Source: Segetibacter sp.
GTDB taxonomy: Bacteria > Bacteroidota > Bacteroidia > Chitinophagales > Chitinophagaceae
Direction of reading: 5' to 3'
NCBI RefSeq assembly: GCF_025963695.1
Contig: NZ_JAOQAH010000083.1
Location: 43,862-107,861, forward strand
DNA: 64,000 nucleotides
A program made the position numbers and the translations under genes. This document shows positions 8,258-17,033 of this stretch, in pieces. The notes beneath the pieces were generated by a model. That model did not search any database. It was given only the letters and a program-made list of their open reading frames with translations, and was not told the DNA's origin. The stretch's first letter is position 1, and every line of letters begins with the position of its first letter.

Positions 8258-11200
8258 ATGGCCGCCACACAAACCATCAAGGGACTACAGTTCCAACGCC
8301 GCTTTACTAAAGAAGGTGTATCTCCATTCGATATGTTTACCTACGACTATCGAACAAGCATTATCCGCAATCCAAATGGAGAAGTTGTCTTTGAAATGAA
8401 AAATTGCGAGGTTCCTGCGCAATGGAGCCAAATCGCAACTGATATTATTGCACAGAAGTATTTCAGAAAAGCAGGGGTTCCTCAACCAGATGGAACGTTG
8501 GGCAGAGAAACTTCTGCAAAGCAGGTAGCACACCGTATGGCTAATTGCTGGAAAGTTTGGGGCGAGCGGTACAATTACTTCGATAGTACTAAAGATGCAC
8601 AGGTTTTTTATGAGGAGTTAGTGTATAGCATTTTGAATCAGGCATGCGTACCAAACAGTCCGCAGTGGTTTAATACAGGTCTTTATGAAAGTTATGGAAT
8701 TACGGGAAAGCCTCAAGGGCATTATTATGTAGATCAAAATGATGGACAGCTTAAGAAATCGACGTCCGCGTATGAGAGGCCCCAGCCGCATGCATGTTTT
8801 ATATTGAGTGTAGAAGATGATTTGGTAAGTGACGGTGGTATTATGGATTTGTGGGTACGTGAAGCTAGAATTTTTAAATATGGTTCAGGTGTAGGAACAA
8901 ATTTCTCAAATATTCGTGGTGAAGGTGAAAAGTTAAGTGGTGGTGGTACATCAAGCGGCTTAATGAGTTTTTTGAAAATAGGCGACCGATCTGCAGGTGC
9001 AATTAAAAGTGGGGGTACAACCCGTCGTGCTGCGAAAATGGTTTGTCTCGATTTGGATCATCCTGAAATTGTTGATTTTATAGATTGGAAAGTTGAAGAA
9101 GAAAAGAAAGTGGGTGCTTTGATAGCGGCGGGTTATGCAAGTGATTACGAGGGCGAAGCTTACCGTACAGTATCTGGTCAAAACTCTAATAACTCTGTTC
9201 GTATTCCAAACGAGTTTTTTGAGAAACTGGAAAAAGGTGAAGACTGGCACCTAAAAGGCAGAATTGACGGCCGCACAATGAAAACCATTCCTGCAAAGGA
9301 ATTGTGGAATAAGATTGCGTATGCAGCATGGAGCTGCGCTGATCCGGGAGCACAATACAACACGACGATCAACGAATGGCATACTTGTCCGAAAGGTGGC
9401 GAGATCAGGGCTTCCAATCCTTGCTCTGAGTATATGTTCCTTGATAACACCGCATGTAACCTTGCTTCTGTTAACCTGAGACAATTTCATAATAATGATA
9501 CCAACATTTTTGACGTAGAAGGTTTTGAGTTTACCTGCCGCTTGTGGACTGTGGTATTGGAGATATCGGTTTTAATGGCACAATTTCCAAGTAAAGAGGT
9601 AGCGCAACTTTCTTACGAATACAGAACGCTGGGTCTTGGCTTTGCTAACCTTGGAAGTATGCTAATGGTAAGCGGAATTGCTTATGACAGTGAAGAAGCT
9701 CGCGGTATTGCCGGTGCAGTTTCAGCGATTATGACTGGTGTTGCTTATCGTACCAGTGCAGAGATCGCAAAGTACCAGGGAGCATTTGTTAAATACGAAG
9801 AAAATAAAGAAGATATGCTTCGTGTAATGCATAACCACCGTGTGGCGGCCTATGATGCTGACAGCTACGAGAAGTTGAGTATTAAACCACAAGGCATAAA
9901 AGCAAGATATTGTCCCGATTATATGCTTTCTGCTGCCTGTAAGGCCTGGGATGAAGCGGTGGAAATGGGAGAAAAGTATGGTTACCGCAATGCACAAACA
10001 ACCGTAATTGCTCCAACAGGAACTATTGGACTTGTAATGGATTGTGACACCACAGGTGTTGAACCTGACTTTGCGCTGGTGAAGTTTAAGAAACTTAGCG
10101 GCGGCGGTTATTTCAAGATCATCAACCAGTCTGTTCCACAAGCATTAAAAAACCTGAAGTACTCAGAAAAAGAGGCTGATGCGATTATTAAGTATGCTGT
10201 AGGAACAGCCTCTTTTGAAGGCGCTCCTTTCGTCAATGCTCAATCCTTAAGCGAAAAAGGGTTTATTGCTGAAGAAATTAAAAAACTGGGTGATGCCCTA
10301 AAATCAGCTTTTGAAATCGGCTTTGTTTTCAACCGCTTTACCTTGGGAGAAGCTTGCCTCGAAAGACTAGGGTTTAAGGCAGAAGAATATATGGACTGGA
10401 ACTTCAACTTGCTTGAAGCATTAGGATTTACAGATGAGCAAATAGATGCTGCAAACGATTATATCTGCGGAACAATGACCGTTGAAGGTGCACCATATTT
10501 GAAACCAGAGCATCTTTCAGTTTTTGATTGTGCCAATAAATGTGGTAAAAAAGGCGAACGTTATATTCATGCACATGGTCATATCCGTATGATGGGTGCA
10601 ACTCAGCCTTTCATTAGCGGCGCTATCTCTAAAACGATTAACCTTCCACACGAAGCTGCTGTTGATGAGATCGCTGATTGCTATATGCTTAGCTGGCAGC
10701 TGGGTTTAAAGGCCAATGCATTGTACCGCGACGGTTCTAAAATGTCTCAACCTCTGAGCAACAAAAGCGATAAGAAAAAGAAAGCTTCAGATACAAAAGA
10801 AGAAGTTGCAGAGGCTGTAACCAGTGAGTTGCAACCAGAGTCAAATATTGTTGATTTGAGTAAGTTAACTGTTGAAGAGTTATTAGAAGAAGTTACCAAG
10901 CGCATGCATGCTTCTACCGATACCCAACTGAAGCGCAAGCTTAGCGATATTGTGCAACGCAAATCATTACCAGGCAAACGCCGTGGCTTTACCCAAAAAG
11001 CAAAAATTGGAGGACAGGTCATATTCTTACGTACCGGCGAGTATAACGACAATACGTTGGGGGAGATTTTTATTGATCTTGCAAAAGAAGGTTCTACACT
11101 TCGCAGCCTAATGAACTGTTTTGCAATAGCAGTTTCCGTCGGCTTGCAATATGGTGTTCCGTTAGAAGAGTTTGTTGAGAAGTTTGTGTTTACCAAGTTC

Positions 11201-11605
11201 GAGCCTGCCGGTATGGTAGATCATCCAAATATTAAGACGACTACTTCGATCGTAGACTTTATTTTCCGTTGTCTTGCTTACGAATACATGGGTCGCACCG
11301 ACCTGGTACATGTACTGGACAAGCCGGAGTTAAGCAACCTGGGCGACGATGTAGATGTAAAGCAGGAATTAAGCAGTGTCAGGGTTACGCCTTCTGCCCC
11401 TGTTAATGGTTCTCAAGGTACGCCTGCACAAAAACAGCAGAAATTAGTTGCCACAAAAGTTGGTGCTGGTTTGGATGCAGTAAATGCTGCCGCTAAAACT
11501 ATGCAAAGCGATGCCCCAAGTTGTAGTACCTGCGGTCATATCACCATCCGGAGTGGTACGTGTTACAAATGCATGAATTGTGGTACCAGCATGGGCTGTA
11601 GCTAA
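8258..11605 (+). CDS. nrdJ: Adenosylcobalamin-dependent (class II) ribonucleoside reductase
   Basis: The enzyme reduces ribonucleotides to deoxyribonucleotides using a B12-derived thiyl radical, independently of oxygen. The 1115-residue protein has the reductase barrel, with NSPQWFNTGLY and HACFILSVEDD near the N-terminus, the glycyl loop FKYGSGVGTNFSNIRG, and the active-site segment NPCSEYMFLDNTACNLASVNL. The phosphate-binding loop is APTGTIGLVMDCDTTGVEPD. A TSCPD domain lies near residues 900-1030 (FTQKAKIGGQVIFLRTGEYN and onward). A C-terminal Cys-rich tail (CSTCGHI, CYKCMNCG) resembles a zinc ribbon carrying the redox thiols. It is monocistronic, with a strong terminator after it. Confidence 0.96.
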   Translation: MAATQTIKGLQFQRRFTKEGVSPFDMFTYDYRTSIIRNPNGEVVFEMKNCEVPAQWSQIATDIIAQKYFRKAGVPQPDGTLGRETSAKQVAHRMANCWKVWGERYNYFDSTKDAQVFYEELVYSILNQACVPNSPQWFNTGLYESYGITGKPQGHYYVDQNDGQLKKSTSAYERPQPHACFILSVEDDLVSDGGIMDLWVREARIFKYGSGVGTNFSNIRGEGEKLSGGGTSSGLMSFLKIGDRSAGAIKSGGTTRRAAKMVCLDLDHPEIVDFIDWKVEEEKKVGALIAAGYASDYEGEAYRTVSGQNSNNSVRIPNEFFEKLEKGEDWHLKGRIDGRTMKTIPAKELWNKIAYAAWSCADPGAQYNTTINEWHTCPKGGEIRASNPCSEYMFLDNTACNLASVNLRQFHNNDTNIFDVEGFEFTCRLWTVVLEISVLMAQFPSKEVAQLSYEYRTLGLGFANLGSMLMVSGIAYDSEEARGIAGAVSAIMTGVAYRTSAEIAKYQGAFVKYEENKEDMLRVMHNHRVAAYDADSYEKLSIKPQGIKARYCPDYMLSAACKAWDEAVEMGEKYGYRNAQTTVIAPTGTIGLVMDCDTTGVEPDFALVKFKKLSGGGYFKIINQSVPQALKNLKYSEKEADAIIKYAVGTASFEGAPFVNAQSLSEKGFIAEEIKKLGDALKSAFEIGFVFNRFTLGEACLERLGFKAEEYMDWNFNLLEALGFTDEQIDAANDYICGTMTVEGAPYLKPEHLSVFDCANKCGKKGERYIHAHGHIRMMGATQPFISGAISKTINLPHEAAVDEIADCYMLSWQLGLKANALYRDGSKMSQPLSNKSDKKKKASDTKEEVAEAVTSELQPESNIVDLSKLTVEELLEEVTKRMHASTDTQLKRKLSDIVQRKSLPGKRRGFTQKAKIGGQVIFLRTGEYNDNTLGEIFIDLAKEGSTLRSLMNCFAIAVSVGLQYGVPLEEFVEKFVFTKFEPAGMVDHPNIKTTTSIVDFIFRCLAYEYMGRTDLVHVLDKPELSNLGDDVDVKQELSSVRVTPSAPVNGSQGTPAQKQQKLVATKVGAGLDAVNAAAKTMQSDAPSCSTCGHITIRSGTCYKCMNCGTSMGCS

Positions 11606-11614
11606 AATAAATGT

Positions 11615-11646
11615 AAAAAGAGGAACTGTAAAAAGTTCCTCTTTTT
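11615..11646 (+). terminator. Terminator of nrdJ
   Basis: A perfect 13-bp stem, AAAAAGAGGAACT/AGTTCCTCTTTTT, encloses a 6-nt loop and leads into a T-run, starting 10 nt after the nrdJ stop. Confidence 0.92.
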
Positions 11647-11677
11647 TTTTAATAAGAACTAAAAATGTGTCTAAAAT

Positions 11678-11714
11678 AATTAAAGGCTATCTGGACCAGA
11701 GATAGCCTTTAATT
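11678..11714. repeat. Perfect 15-bp stem-loop after the nrdJ terminator
   Basis: AATTAAAGGCTATCT pairs fully with AGATAGCCTTTAATT around a GGACCAG loop. It lies 30 nt after the nrdJ terminator and has no T-run on the plus strand. It may be a second terminator, a repeat element or part of an RNA; the sequence does not decide. Confidence 0.7.
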
Positions 11715-11865
11715 ATGTACGCAATGTAGCCAGGGTAATACTTGCATATCCTGTTCGCTACAAATTTAACTGCAAGTTTTATTCTCAGAGTTATTTAAAA
11801 CGTTTTTTGTCCGGTTGTTGTCGTGGTATTCTTTTCCATACTTTTAAGTTCACAAAACCTTTTTG

Positions 11866-12348
11866 ATGGAAATACTTTTCTCATACGATAAAAAGTTGGT
11901 TATTCAGGCTCTACGATACCATTTTATAAATCGATTTGAAGTAAGAATCCTGATGATTCTAGTAAATGTGTTTGCAATATTTTCCGCCGCTTTATTTTAT
12001 TCTCATAAAGTTTCTCCATTAGCATTTCTCCTTAGTTCTATACTTTGGATAGGAATAATGATTTCTTTCTGGTTCTTTTTGCCCAATACTGTTTATAAAA
12101 AAGCCTCTACTTTCAGAGATACCTTTAAAATGACTTTTGGAGAATATCGTGTTAGGGTTGAAAATGAACGGGGCTATACGGAATGGAACTGGGAAAAATT
12201 CGCTTCTTATCTTGAAAGCCCTCACTTCGTCCATTTATATTTTGACAGCAAATCGTTTTTCCTTGTACCAAAAGTGGCAATCGAAAAAGAAGGAAATCTG
12301 GATGATCTTCGAAGGTTATTAAAGGAAAAAATAAGGTCGAAAAAATAA
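11866..12348 (+). CDS. YcxB-like small membrane protein
   Basis: A 160-residue protein starting at ATG 11866 (MEILFSYDKKLVIQALRYHF); an in-frame TTG lies one codon upstream. It has two predicted membrane helices (about residues 28-46 and 52-73), then a soluble part with the arrangement GEYRVRVENERGYTEWNWEKFASYLESPHFVHLYFDSKSF. The order of an N-terminal basic helix, two membrane segments and the W-x-W-x-x-hydrophobic-x-x-Y/E region is typical of the YcxB-like family of unknown function. It converges on the acetyltransferase gene, with only 8 nt between the stops. Confidence 0.6.
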   Translation: MEILFSYDKKLVIQALRYHFINRFEVRILMILVNVFAIFSAALFYSHKVSPLAFLLSSILWIGIMISFWFFLPNTVYKKASTFRDTFKMTFGEYRVRVENERGYTEWNWEKFASYLESPHFVHLYFDSKSFFLVPKVAIEKEGNLDDLRRLLKEKIRSKK

Positions 12349-12356
12349 TTCTACCA

Positions 12357-12785
12357 TTATAATTGTTTTTCCATGTTGTAATGAGGAATAGTTACTTCTG
12401 TAAATTCTTCGCCCGAAATGGCATAACCAAGCCTTTCGTAAAACCCTGCAGCCGATTTGCGGGCATGCATGCAAACTTTTTTGTATCCTCTGTCGCGGGC
12501 TATGTTTTCTGCAAATTGCATTAGCACCCGCCCAATGCCCTTACCCTGCAGTCCGGCTTTTACCGCCATTTGCCTCAGCCTTACCGCAGTAGGATCTATT
12601 TGCGTAAGTATGCAACAACCCAGCATTTGATCATCTTCATATGCTGCAATAAGTAAGTCTTCTTTTTCCTTTTCAAGGTCTTCCTTCGAAAAGTCAAGGC
12701 CCAATGGCTTCCGCAAAATTTGCTTGCGTAACTCTACCATCTGGTTATACTCTTTGCTATTATGATCAATAATTTTTAAAGGCAT
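12357..12785 (-). CDS. GNAT-family N-acetyltransferase
   Basis: The 142-residue protein matches the single-domain GNAT fold. Strand-4/helix-3 motif A is present as RLRQMAVKAGLQGKGIGRVLM, with QGKGIGR binding the acetyl-CoA pyrophosphate, and motif B as ARKSAAGFYERLGY. The N-terminal KIIDHNSKEYNQMVELRKQILRKPLGLDF resembles the ElaA/YjcF-like subgroup. The acceptor substrate is not deducible. Confidence 0.85.
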   Translation of the reverse strand: MPLKIIDHNSKEYNQMVELRKQILRKPLGLDFSKEDLEKEKEDLLIAAYEDDQMLGCCILTQIDPTAVRLRQMAVKAGLQGKGIGRVLMQFAENIARDRGYKKVCMHARKSAAGFYERLGYAISGEEFTEVTIPHYNMEKQL

Positions 12786-13280
12786 ATCAGTATTTAGCTT
12801 ACAAAATAAGTTTTACGTACAAAAATATCATTTATAGCTTCGAAAAAATCGGTAATAGTATGAAAATGGTTCTTTTATTTGAATCAACAGATAAAGAGCT
12901 GCAATCTTTGAAAAGTGATCACTTAAATTATCAAGTTAAGTAGTGTTGGATTGTTGACAGCGATTCCAAAAAAAGATAATGCTTTTCCTTGTGAAAGAGG
13001 CGTTACCAAATGTATAGCGCTATTTATATTATAGATTAAGCTTACAATATTCCCCTTAAAGCTCTGGCGATTCCCCAATTATTCCCAGTTTTTCATATTT
13101 GGTTAAGCGAGGTTTTCTTCGTTTCGACTGACATTCAGATACTTAAAGTTTTGCATATGTTTTGCGGCTATCATCGACGGTGGGGGAATTAAAACAATAA
13201 AAATGGAATAATTTTTTAATGTATAGTTCTGGCATTTTTTAATCCTCTATAAAATATCTTTTAACTAAAAACAAAAAATT
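12786..13280. other. 495-nt divergent intergenic region
   Basis: I see no gene, strong hairpin or known repeat here. It separates the acetyltransferase gene (leftward) from the DUF4142 gene (rightward). The DUF4142 start is preceded by an A-rich leader (AACTAAAAACAAAAAATT). Confidence 0.5.
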
Positions 13281-14798
13281 ATGGAAAAGCCGATTTGTTA
13301 TTTACCACGTTTAATATTAACGGCATCCGTTTTTATTACTGGTACCGTCGCCCATTCGCAAAGCAGTACAACAACCTCAGGTACTACTTCCACTAACACA
13401 GGTACTACTTCAGCTAACATGAGTGATACTGCCTTTATTAGTAAAAACATTATGGATAACATGATGGAAATACAACTTTCTGAAATGGGCAGAACAAAAG
13501 CAACTGATCCAAAAATAAAAACGTTAGCTCAGCAGATGGTTACTGACCATACCCAGATGCTGAATGAGTTACAGCGCGCTGCCAAAACCAGAAATATGGC
13601 GGTTATGACCATGGGTAGCGGTAACTGGGGATCGGGGAGCGGTAGTGGTACTACAGGATCCGGGATGGGTACAGCAGGGTCAGGTACAACTACGTCGGGA
13701 ATGGGAACAACTGGTTCAGGCTCTGGAACTACAGGGAGCGGAACTACTGGTTCAGGGGTAGGTACTTCGGGTAGTAGTTCTACTTCAGGAATGGGTACTT
13801 CTGGTTCCGAAACAGGTACTTCCGGTAATCGTGCAGGAAGATCTGGTGTGGGAACATCTGGTAGTGGTACAGGATCTGGAGTGGGAACTTCTGGTACAGG
13901 AACAACGGGAAGTAGCTCTACAGGAAGAAATAACAGGGGAAATAGAAATGGCACTACTGCCGGCAGAACAGGAACTACAGGTGCGGGAATGGGAACTTCG
14001 GGTTCAGGCACAGGAACTACAGGAAGTGGTGCTACCGGTTCAGGGGTTGGCACTTCTGGTAGTGGCACAGGAACTACAGGTGCGGGAATGGGAACTACGG
14101 GTTCAGGCACAGGTACCACAGGAAGTGGAACTACTGGTTCAGGGGTTGGCACTTCTGGTAGTGGCACAGGAACTACAGGTGCGGGAATGGGAACTTCGGG
14201 TTCGGGCACAGGTACCAAAGGAAGCGGAACTACTGGTTCAGGGGTTGGCACTTCTGGTAGTGGCACAGGAACTTCAGGTGCCGGAATGGGAACTACGGGT
14301 TCAGGCACAGGTACCACAGGAAGCGGAACTACTGGTTCAGGGGTTGGCACTTCTGGTAGTGGCACAGGAACTACAGGTGCCGGAATGGGAACTTCGGGTT
14401 CGGGTACAGGTACCACAGGAAGCGGAACTACCGGTTCAGGGGTTGGAACTTCTGGTAGTGGCACAGGTACCGGATCTGGAATGGGAACTTCTGGTTCAAC
14501 AGGTTCAGGAAGTGGAATGAATGGTATGGGAATGCATGGTGATATGACCGGAAGTGGCATGGCAGCAATGCAAGCACTTCAAAATGCAACGGGTACCCAG
14601 TTTAATGCAATGTTTGTTTCTCAAATGCTTGCAATGCATGAAGCGAAACTTACAGAACTTCAGTCAGCTGCAACTACATTAACTGACGCTGAACTGAAAT
14701 CATCAGTTAACAGGGCAATCCCAATAATAAGGATGCATAGAGATATGTTGTCAAAGATGAATACTGGCGGAACTAGTGGTGGATCAAGCCAGCAGTAG
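13281..14798 (+). CDS. Secreted DUF4142 protein with long Gly/Ser/Thr repeat insert
   Basis: An N-terminal signal sequence ([20 protein letters not shown]) is followed by a Thr/Ser linker. The first half of a DUF4142 helical domain ([46 protein letters not shown]) follows. About 310 residues of Gly-Ser/Thr-Gly-Thr repeats with scattered Met and Val come next. The second DUF4142 half ends the protein ([46 protein letters not shown]). DUF4142 is a ferritin-like four-helix bundle of unknown function, usually about 170 residues; here it is split by the insert. A reverse-frame Pro-rich open frame over the repeat is a by-product of composition. Confidence 0.85.
   Translation: MEKPICYLPRLILTASVFITGTVAHSQSSTTTSGTTSTNTGTTSANMSDTAFISKNIMDNMMEIQLSEMGRTKATDPKIKTLAQQMVTDHTQMLNELQRAAKTRNMAVMTMGSGNWGSGSGSGTTGSGMGTAGSGTTTSGMGTTGSGSGTTGSGTTGSGVGTSGSSSTSGMGTSGSETGTSGNRAGRSGVGTSGSGTGSGVGTSGTGTTGSSSTGRNNRGNRNGTTAGRTGTTGAGMGTSGSGTGTTGSGATGSGVGTSGSGTGTTGAGMGTTGSGTGTTGSGTTGSGVGTSGSGTGTTGAGMGTSGSGTGTKGSGTTGSGVGTSGSGTGTSGAGMGTTGSGTGTTGSGTTGSGVGTSGSGTGTTGAGMGTSGSGTGTTGSGTTGSGVGTSGSGTGTGSGMGTSGSTGSGSGMNGMGMHGDMTGSGMAAMQALQNATGTQFNAMFVSQMLAMHEAKLTELQSAATTLTDAELKSSVNRAIPIIRMHRDMLSKMNTGGTSGGSSQQ
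13966..14470 (+). repeat. 99-nt tandem repeat, about five units, inside the DUF4142 gene
   Basis: The marker GGGGTTGG recurs at 14043, 14142, 14241, 14340 and 14439, an exact 99-nt period encoding a 33-residue unit. Differences between units are mostly synonymous or swap Ser and Thr (TCG/ACG). Bases 13620-13965 hold an older, degenerate version. Confidence 0.95.
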
Positions 14799-14802
14799 AA
14801 CG

Positions 14803-14865
14803 AAGGCTCCTAATAAAAGTAAAAGAGCGGCAATTTGCCGCTCTTTTACTTTTATTAGGAGCCTT
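14803..14865. terminator. Perfect 31-bp inverted repeat (63-bp palindrome) after the DUF4142 gene
   Basis: Bases 14803-14833 (starting AAGGCTCCTAATAAAAGTAA) are fully complementary to 14835-14865, with one T between. The GC-rich core GAGCGGC/GCCGCTC with a T-rich 3' arm looks like a terminator, but the stem is far longer than usual. It begins 5 nt after the stop codon. Confidence 0.85.
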
Positions 14866-15004
14866 TTATTTTAAACTTTTCTTCATGTTCTAAAGGTAGA
14901 AGAGCTAAAAAATTTTCAACTTGTTTAGCTGGCGGCGACAGAGACCACAGCAATATAGTTTCGCCTTGAGGCACTTAATTGGTGACCACAAATTGGAACT
15001 TACA

Positions 15005-15078
15005 ATAGAATTACTAAAGTTGAACGAAATGCGACGCAAGGATGATGCTATAAAAAACAAATGTTTGGTTTCAAAAGA
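15005..15078 (+). repeat. Dispersed GCGACGCAAC element, copy 4 (variant B)
   Basis: It carries AATAGAATTAC and AAAGTTGAA upstream of the core AATGCGACGCAAGGATGATGC, then a GTTTGGTTTCAAAAG end. It lies in the convergent DUF4142/ABC-transporter gap. The rest of that gap (14866-15004) shows nothing recognisable apart from a possible degenerate inverted partner. Confidence 0.65.
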
Positions 15079-15128
15079 GTCTCTGACCTGATGGGCTTAA
15101 GATAAAAGGGTGGTCAAGGTAATCCAAG

Positions 15129-16940
15129 TTATAGTACCACCCCGCTATGTTTCTCCAACTGCATATTGTATAGGTTAGCATAATGACCACCTAAAGTAAG
15201 TAGCTCTTCATGTGTTCCCACTTCTTTAAGTTCACCCTTATCCATTACCAATATTTTACTCGCTTTCCTTATAGTAGACAAGCGATGAGCAATGACGATT
15301 GAGGTACGGCCGGCAATCAATTTGTCAATAGCCTGCTGTATTAAAGCTTCGCTTTCTGTGTCGATAGAAGAGGTTGCCTCATCTAAAATAAGAATTGAGG
15401 GGTTGTATAATAACGCCCTTATAAAGCTTAATAGTTGTCGCTGACCGAGGCTTAAAGTGCTGCCACGTTCCATAACGTTGTAATCGTACCCCTGGGGTAA
15501 ACTCATAATAAAATCGTGCACTCCAATCATCTTCGCTGCCTGAACTACCTGCTCTTTTGAAATGGAAGGATTTCTTAAAGTAATGTTTTCGAGGACTGTA
15601 CCTGAAAAAAGAAATACATCCTGCAACACCACTCCAATCCGGCTTCGCAAGACGTCTAACTTATAATCTTCAATATTTACGTCATCAATTTTTATCTCAC
15701 CCTTTTGAATATGATAGAGGCGGTTTAACAAGCTTATGATAGAAGTTTTTCCACTACCGGTATGACCAACCAACGCAATGGTTTCACCAGGTTGAGCGGA
15801 GAAAGAAATGTTTTTCAATACGTACTGTTCTTTCACATAGGCGAACCACACGTTTTGAAGTTCAACTTTTCCCGCTATGGAATCAGGCGCGTAGGAACCT
15901 TCGGATTGAATTACATCGGGGTTGTCCAACACCTTAAAAACCCTTTCGCTAGATACCATTCCCATCTGTATAACATTGAACTTATCGGCAATTACCCTAA
16001 GGGGACGGAAAATCTGGTTTAAGTAAAGGATGAAAGCAACAAGCAATCCGGCGTCTAACTCGTTTCCTGCTATCCACCAAACCAGCAGGCCCATACTTAC
16101 TGCCAACACAACCTCTACTACCGGGAAAAATATAGAATAGGCGAAAATTGCATGGATATTGGCGTCACGATGTTCTTTATTAATTTTTTTGAATTTCTTG
16201 AATTCCCGTTCTTCTGCCGCAAAAGCCTGTACTATTTGCATCCCGGTTATGTGCTCCTGTACAAAAGCGTTTAATGCTGAAACGGCGTTTCGCACCTTCA
16301 TAAAAGAGCGGTTGACACTTTCTTTAAAGTAATACGTAGCAATTATTAAAATAGGGAAAGGAATAAGGCTGATTAGGGTAAGCCTCCAATCCATAAAGAA
16401 CATAATAGCAAGGGTAAATATGATGGAAAGCAGGTCTGAAATAATCGGGATCAGCCCATCGGCAAAAATATCGTTGATGCTTTCAATATCATTTATAGTA
16501 CGGGTAGTTAGGGTGCCAATAGGGGTTTTGTCAAACTGAGAAAGGTTTAGGGTCATTACTTTTTTATACACTGTTACCCGCATATCTTTTACAACACTCT
16601 GCCCAAGCCAGGATGTAAGAAAAGAAAAAATAAACCGGAAAGCAGTCTCAATAAAAAGAAAAACAATCTGGAAAATGGTGACAGCTATAATGAACCTTGT
16701 AGCATCTGAAAGATCTGTATTAAACATAAAGACCCTTAGCCATGCAGGCATGTTAAGTGGCTTGCCCGTAGCTACATCAACGGTAAGATTAATCAGGTAA
16801 GGTCTAACGGGTGCAAAAACTGCTAATAAGATGGAAAGAACAATACTTATGTATAAATATTTGTTGTAAGGCTTTACAAATTGAAAAACCCTTTTTAGTA
16901 ATGAAAAATTAAAGACTTTCTTTTTAACCACATCAGACAT
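15129..16940 (-). CDS. ABC exporter, fused membrane and ATPase domains (MsbA-like)
   Basis: The 603-residue half-transporter would work as a homodimer. An N-terminal ABC membrane domain with six predicted helices spans about residues 20-320. The ATPase domain shows Walker A GHTGSGKTS, Q-loop VVLQDVFLFSGT, signature LSLGQRQ, Walker B ILILDEATSS and the switch His in IVIAHRLSTI. The start at 16940 (MSDVVKKKVFNFSLL) is preferred over 17000 because a good -7 box lies at 16948-16955, inside the longer version. The substrate is unknown; lipid, peptide or drug export are all possible. Confidence 0.92.
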   Translation of the reverse strand: MSDVVKKKVFNFSLLKRVFQFVKPYNKYLYISIVLSILLAVFAPVRPYLINLTVDVATGKPLNMPAWLRVFMFNTDLSDATRFIIAVTIFQIVFLFIETAFRFIFSFLTSWLGQSVVKDMRVTVYKKVMTLNLSQFDKTPIGTLTTRTINDIESINDIFADGLIPIISDLLSIIFTLAIMFFMDWRLTLISLIPFPILIIATYYFKESVNRSFMKVRNAVSALNAFVQEHITGMQIVQAFAAEEREFKKFKKINKEHRDANIHAIFAYSIFFPVVEVVLAVSMGLLVWWIAGNELDAGLLVAFILYLNQIFRPLRVIADKFNVIQMGMVSSERVFKVLDNPDVIQSEGSYAPDSIAGKVELQNVWFAYVKEQYVLKNISFSAQPGETIALVGHTGSGKTSIISLLNRLYHIQKGEIKIDDVNIEDYKLDVLRSRIGVVLQDVFLFSGTVLENITLRNPSISKEQVVQAAKMIGVHDFIMSLPQGYDYNVMERGSTLSLGQRQLLSFIRALLYNPSILILDEATSSIDTESEALIQQAIDKLIAGRTSIVIAHRLSTIRKASKILVMDKGELKEVGTHEELLTLGGHYANLYNMQLEKHSGVVL

Positions 16941-16947
16941 AAGATCG

Positions 16948-16955
16948 CAAAAGTA
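16948..16955 (-). promoter_or_regulatory. -7 box of the ABC exporter gene
   Basis: On the minus strand TACTTTTG matches TAnnTTTG and lies 7 nt before the ATG at 16940. This supports that start and implies a very short leader. Confidence 0.5.
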
Positions 16956-16987
16956 TTTATTAAGACTGTTATAAACCTGTTTAAAGA

Positions 16988-17014
16988 AAAGAGCCGCCAA
17001 GGGGGGCAGCTCTT
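16988..17014 (-). terminator. Terminator of the clan-CD-like protein gene
   Basis: Read on the minus strand, AAGAGCTGCC pairs with GGCGGCTCTT (one mismatch) and is followed by TTCTTT. It lies 20 nt past the stop at 17034 and before the ABC exporter gene. Confidence 0.7.
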
Positions 17015-17033
17015 AAAAAGAAAGATAATTTCT

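Noticed and set aside
8145..8399. 84-codon frame overlapping the start of nrdJ
   Set aside because: Two thirds lie inside nrdJ in another frame, and the product has no recognisable feature.
13966..14470. Possible CRISPR array
   Set aside because: The 99-nt units are contiguous, in frame with a coding sequence and without unique spacers; no cas genes are near.
13529..14560. 343-codon Pro/Val/Glu-rich open frame on the minus strand over the DUF4142 repeat
   Set aside because: It is the complement of the Gly/Ser/Thr repeat and arises from its biased composition. It has no leader, and the plus-strand protein has a signal peptide and a known domain.
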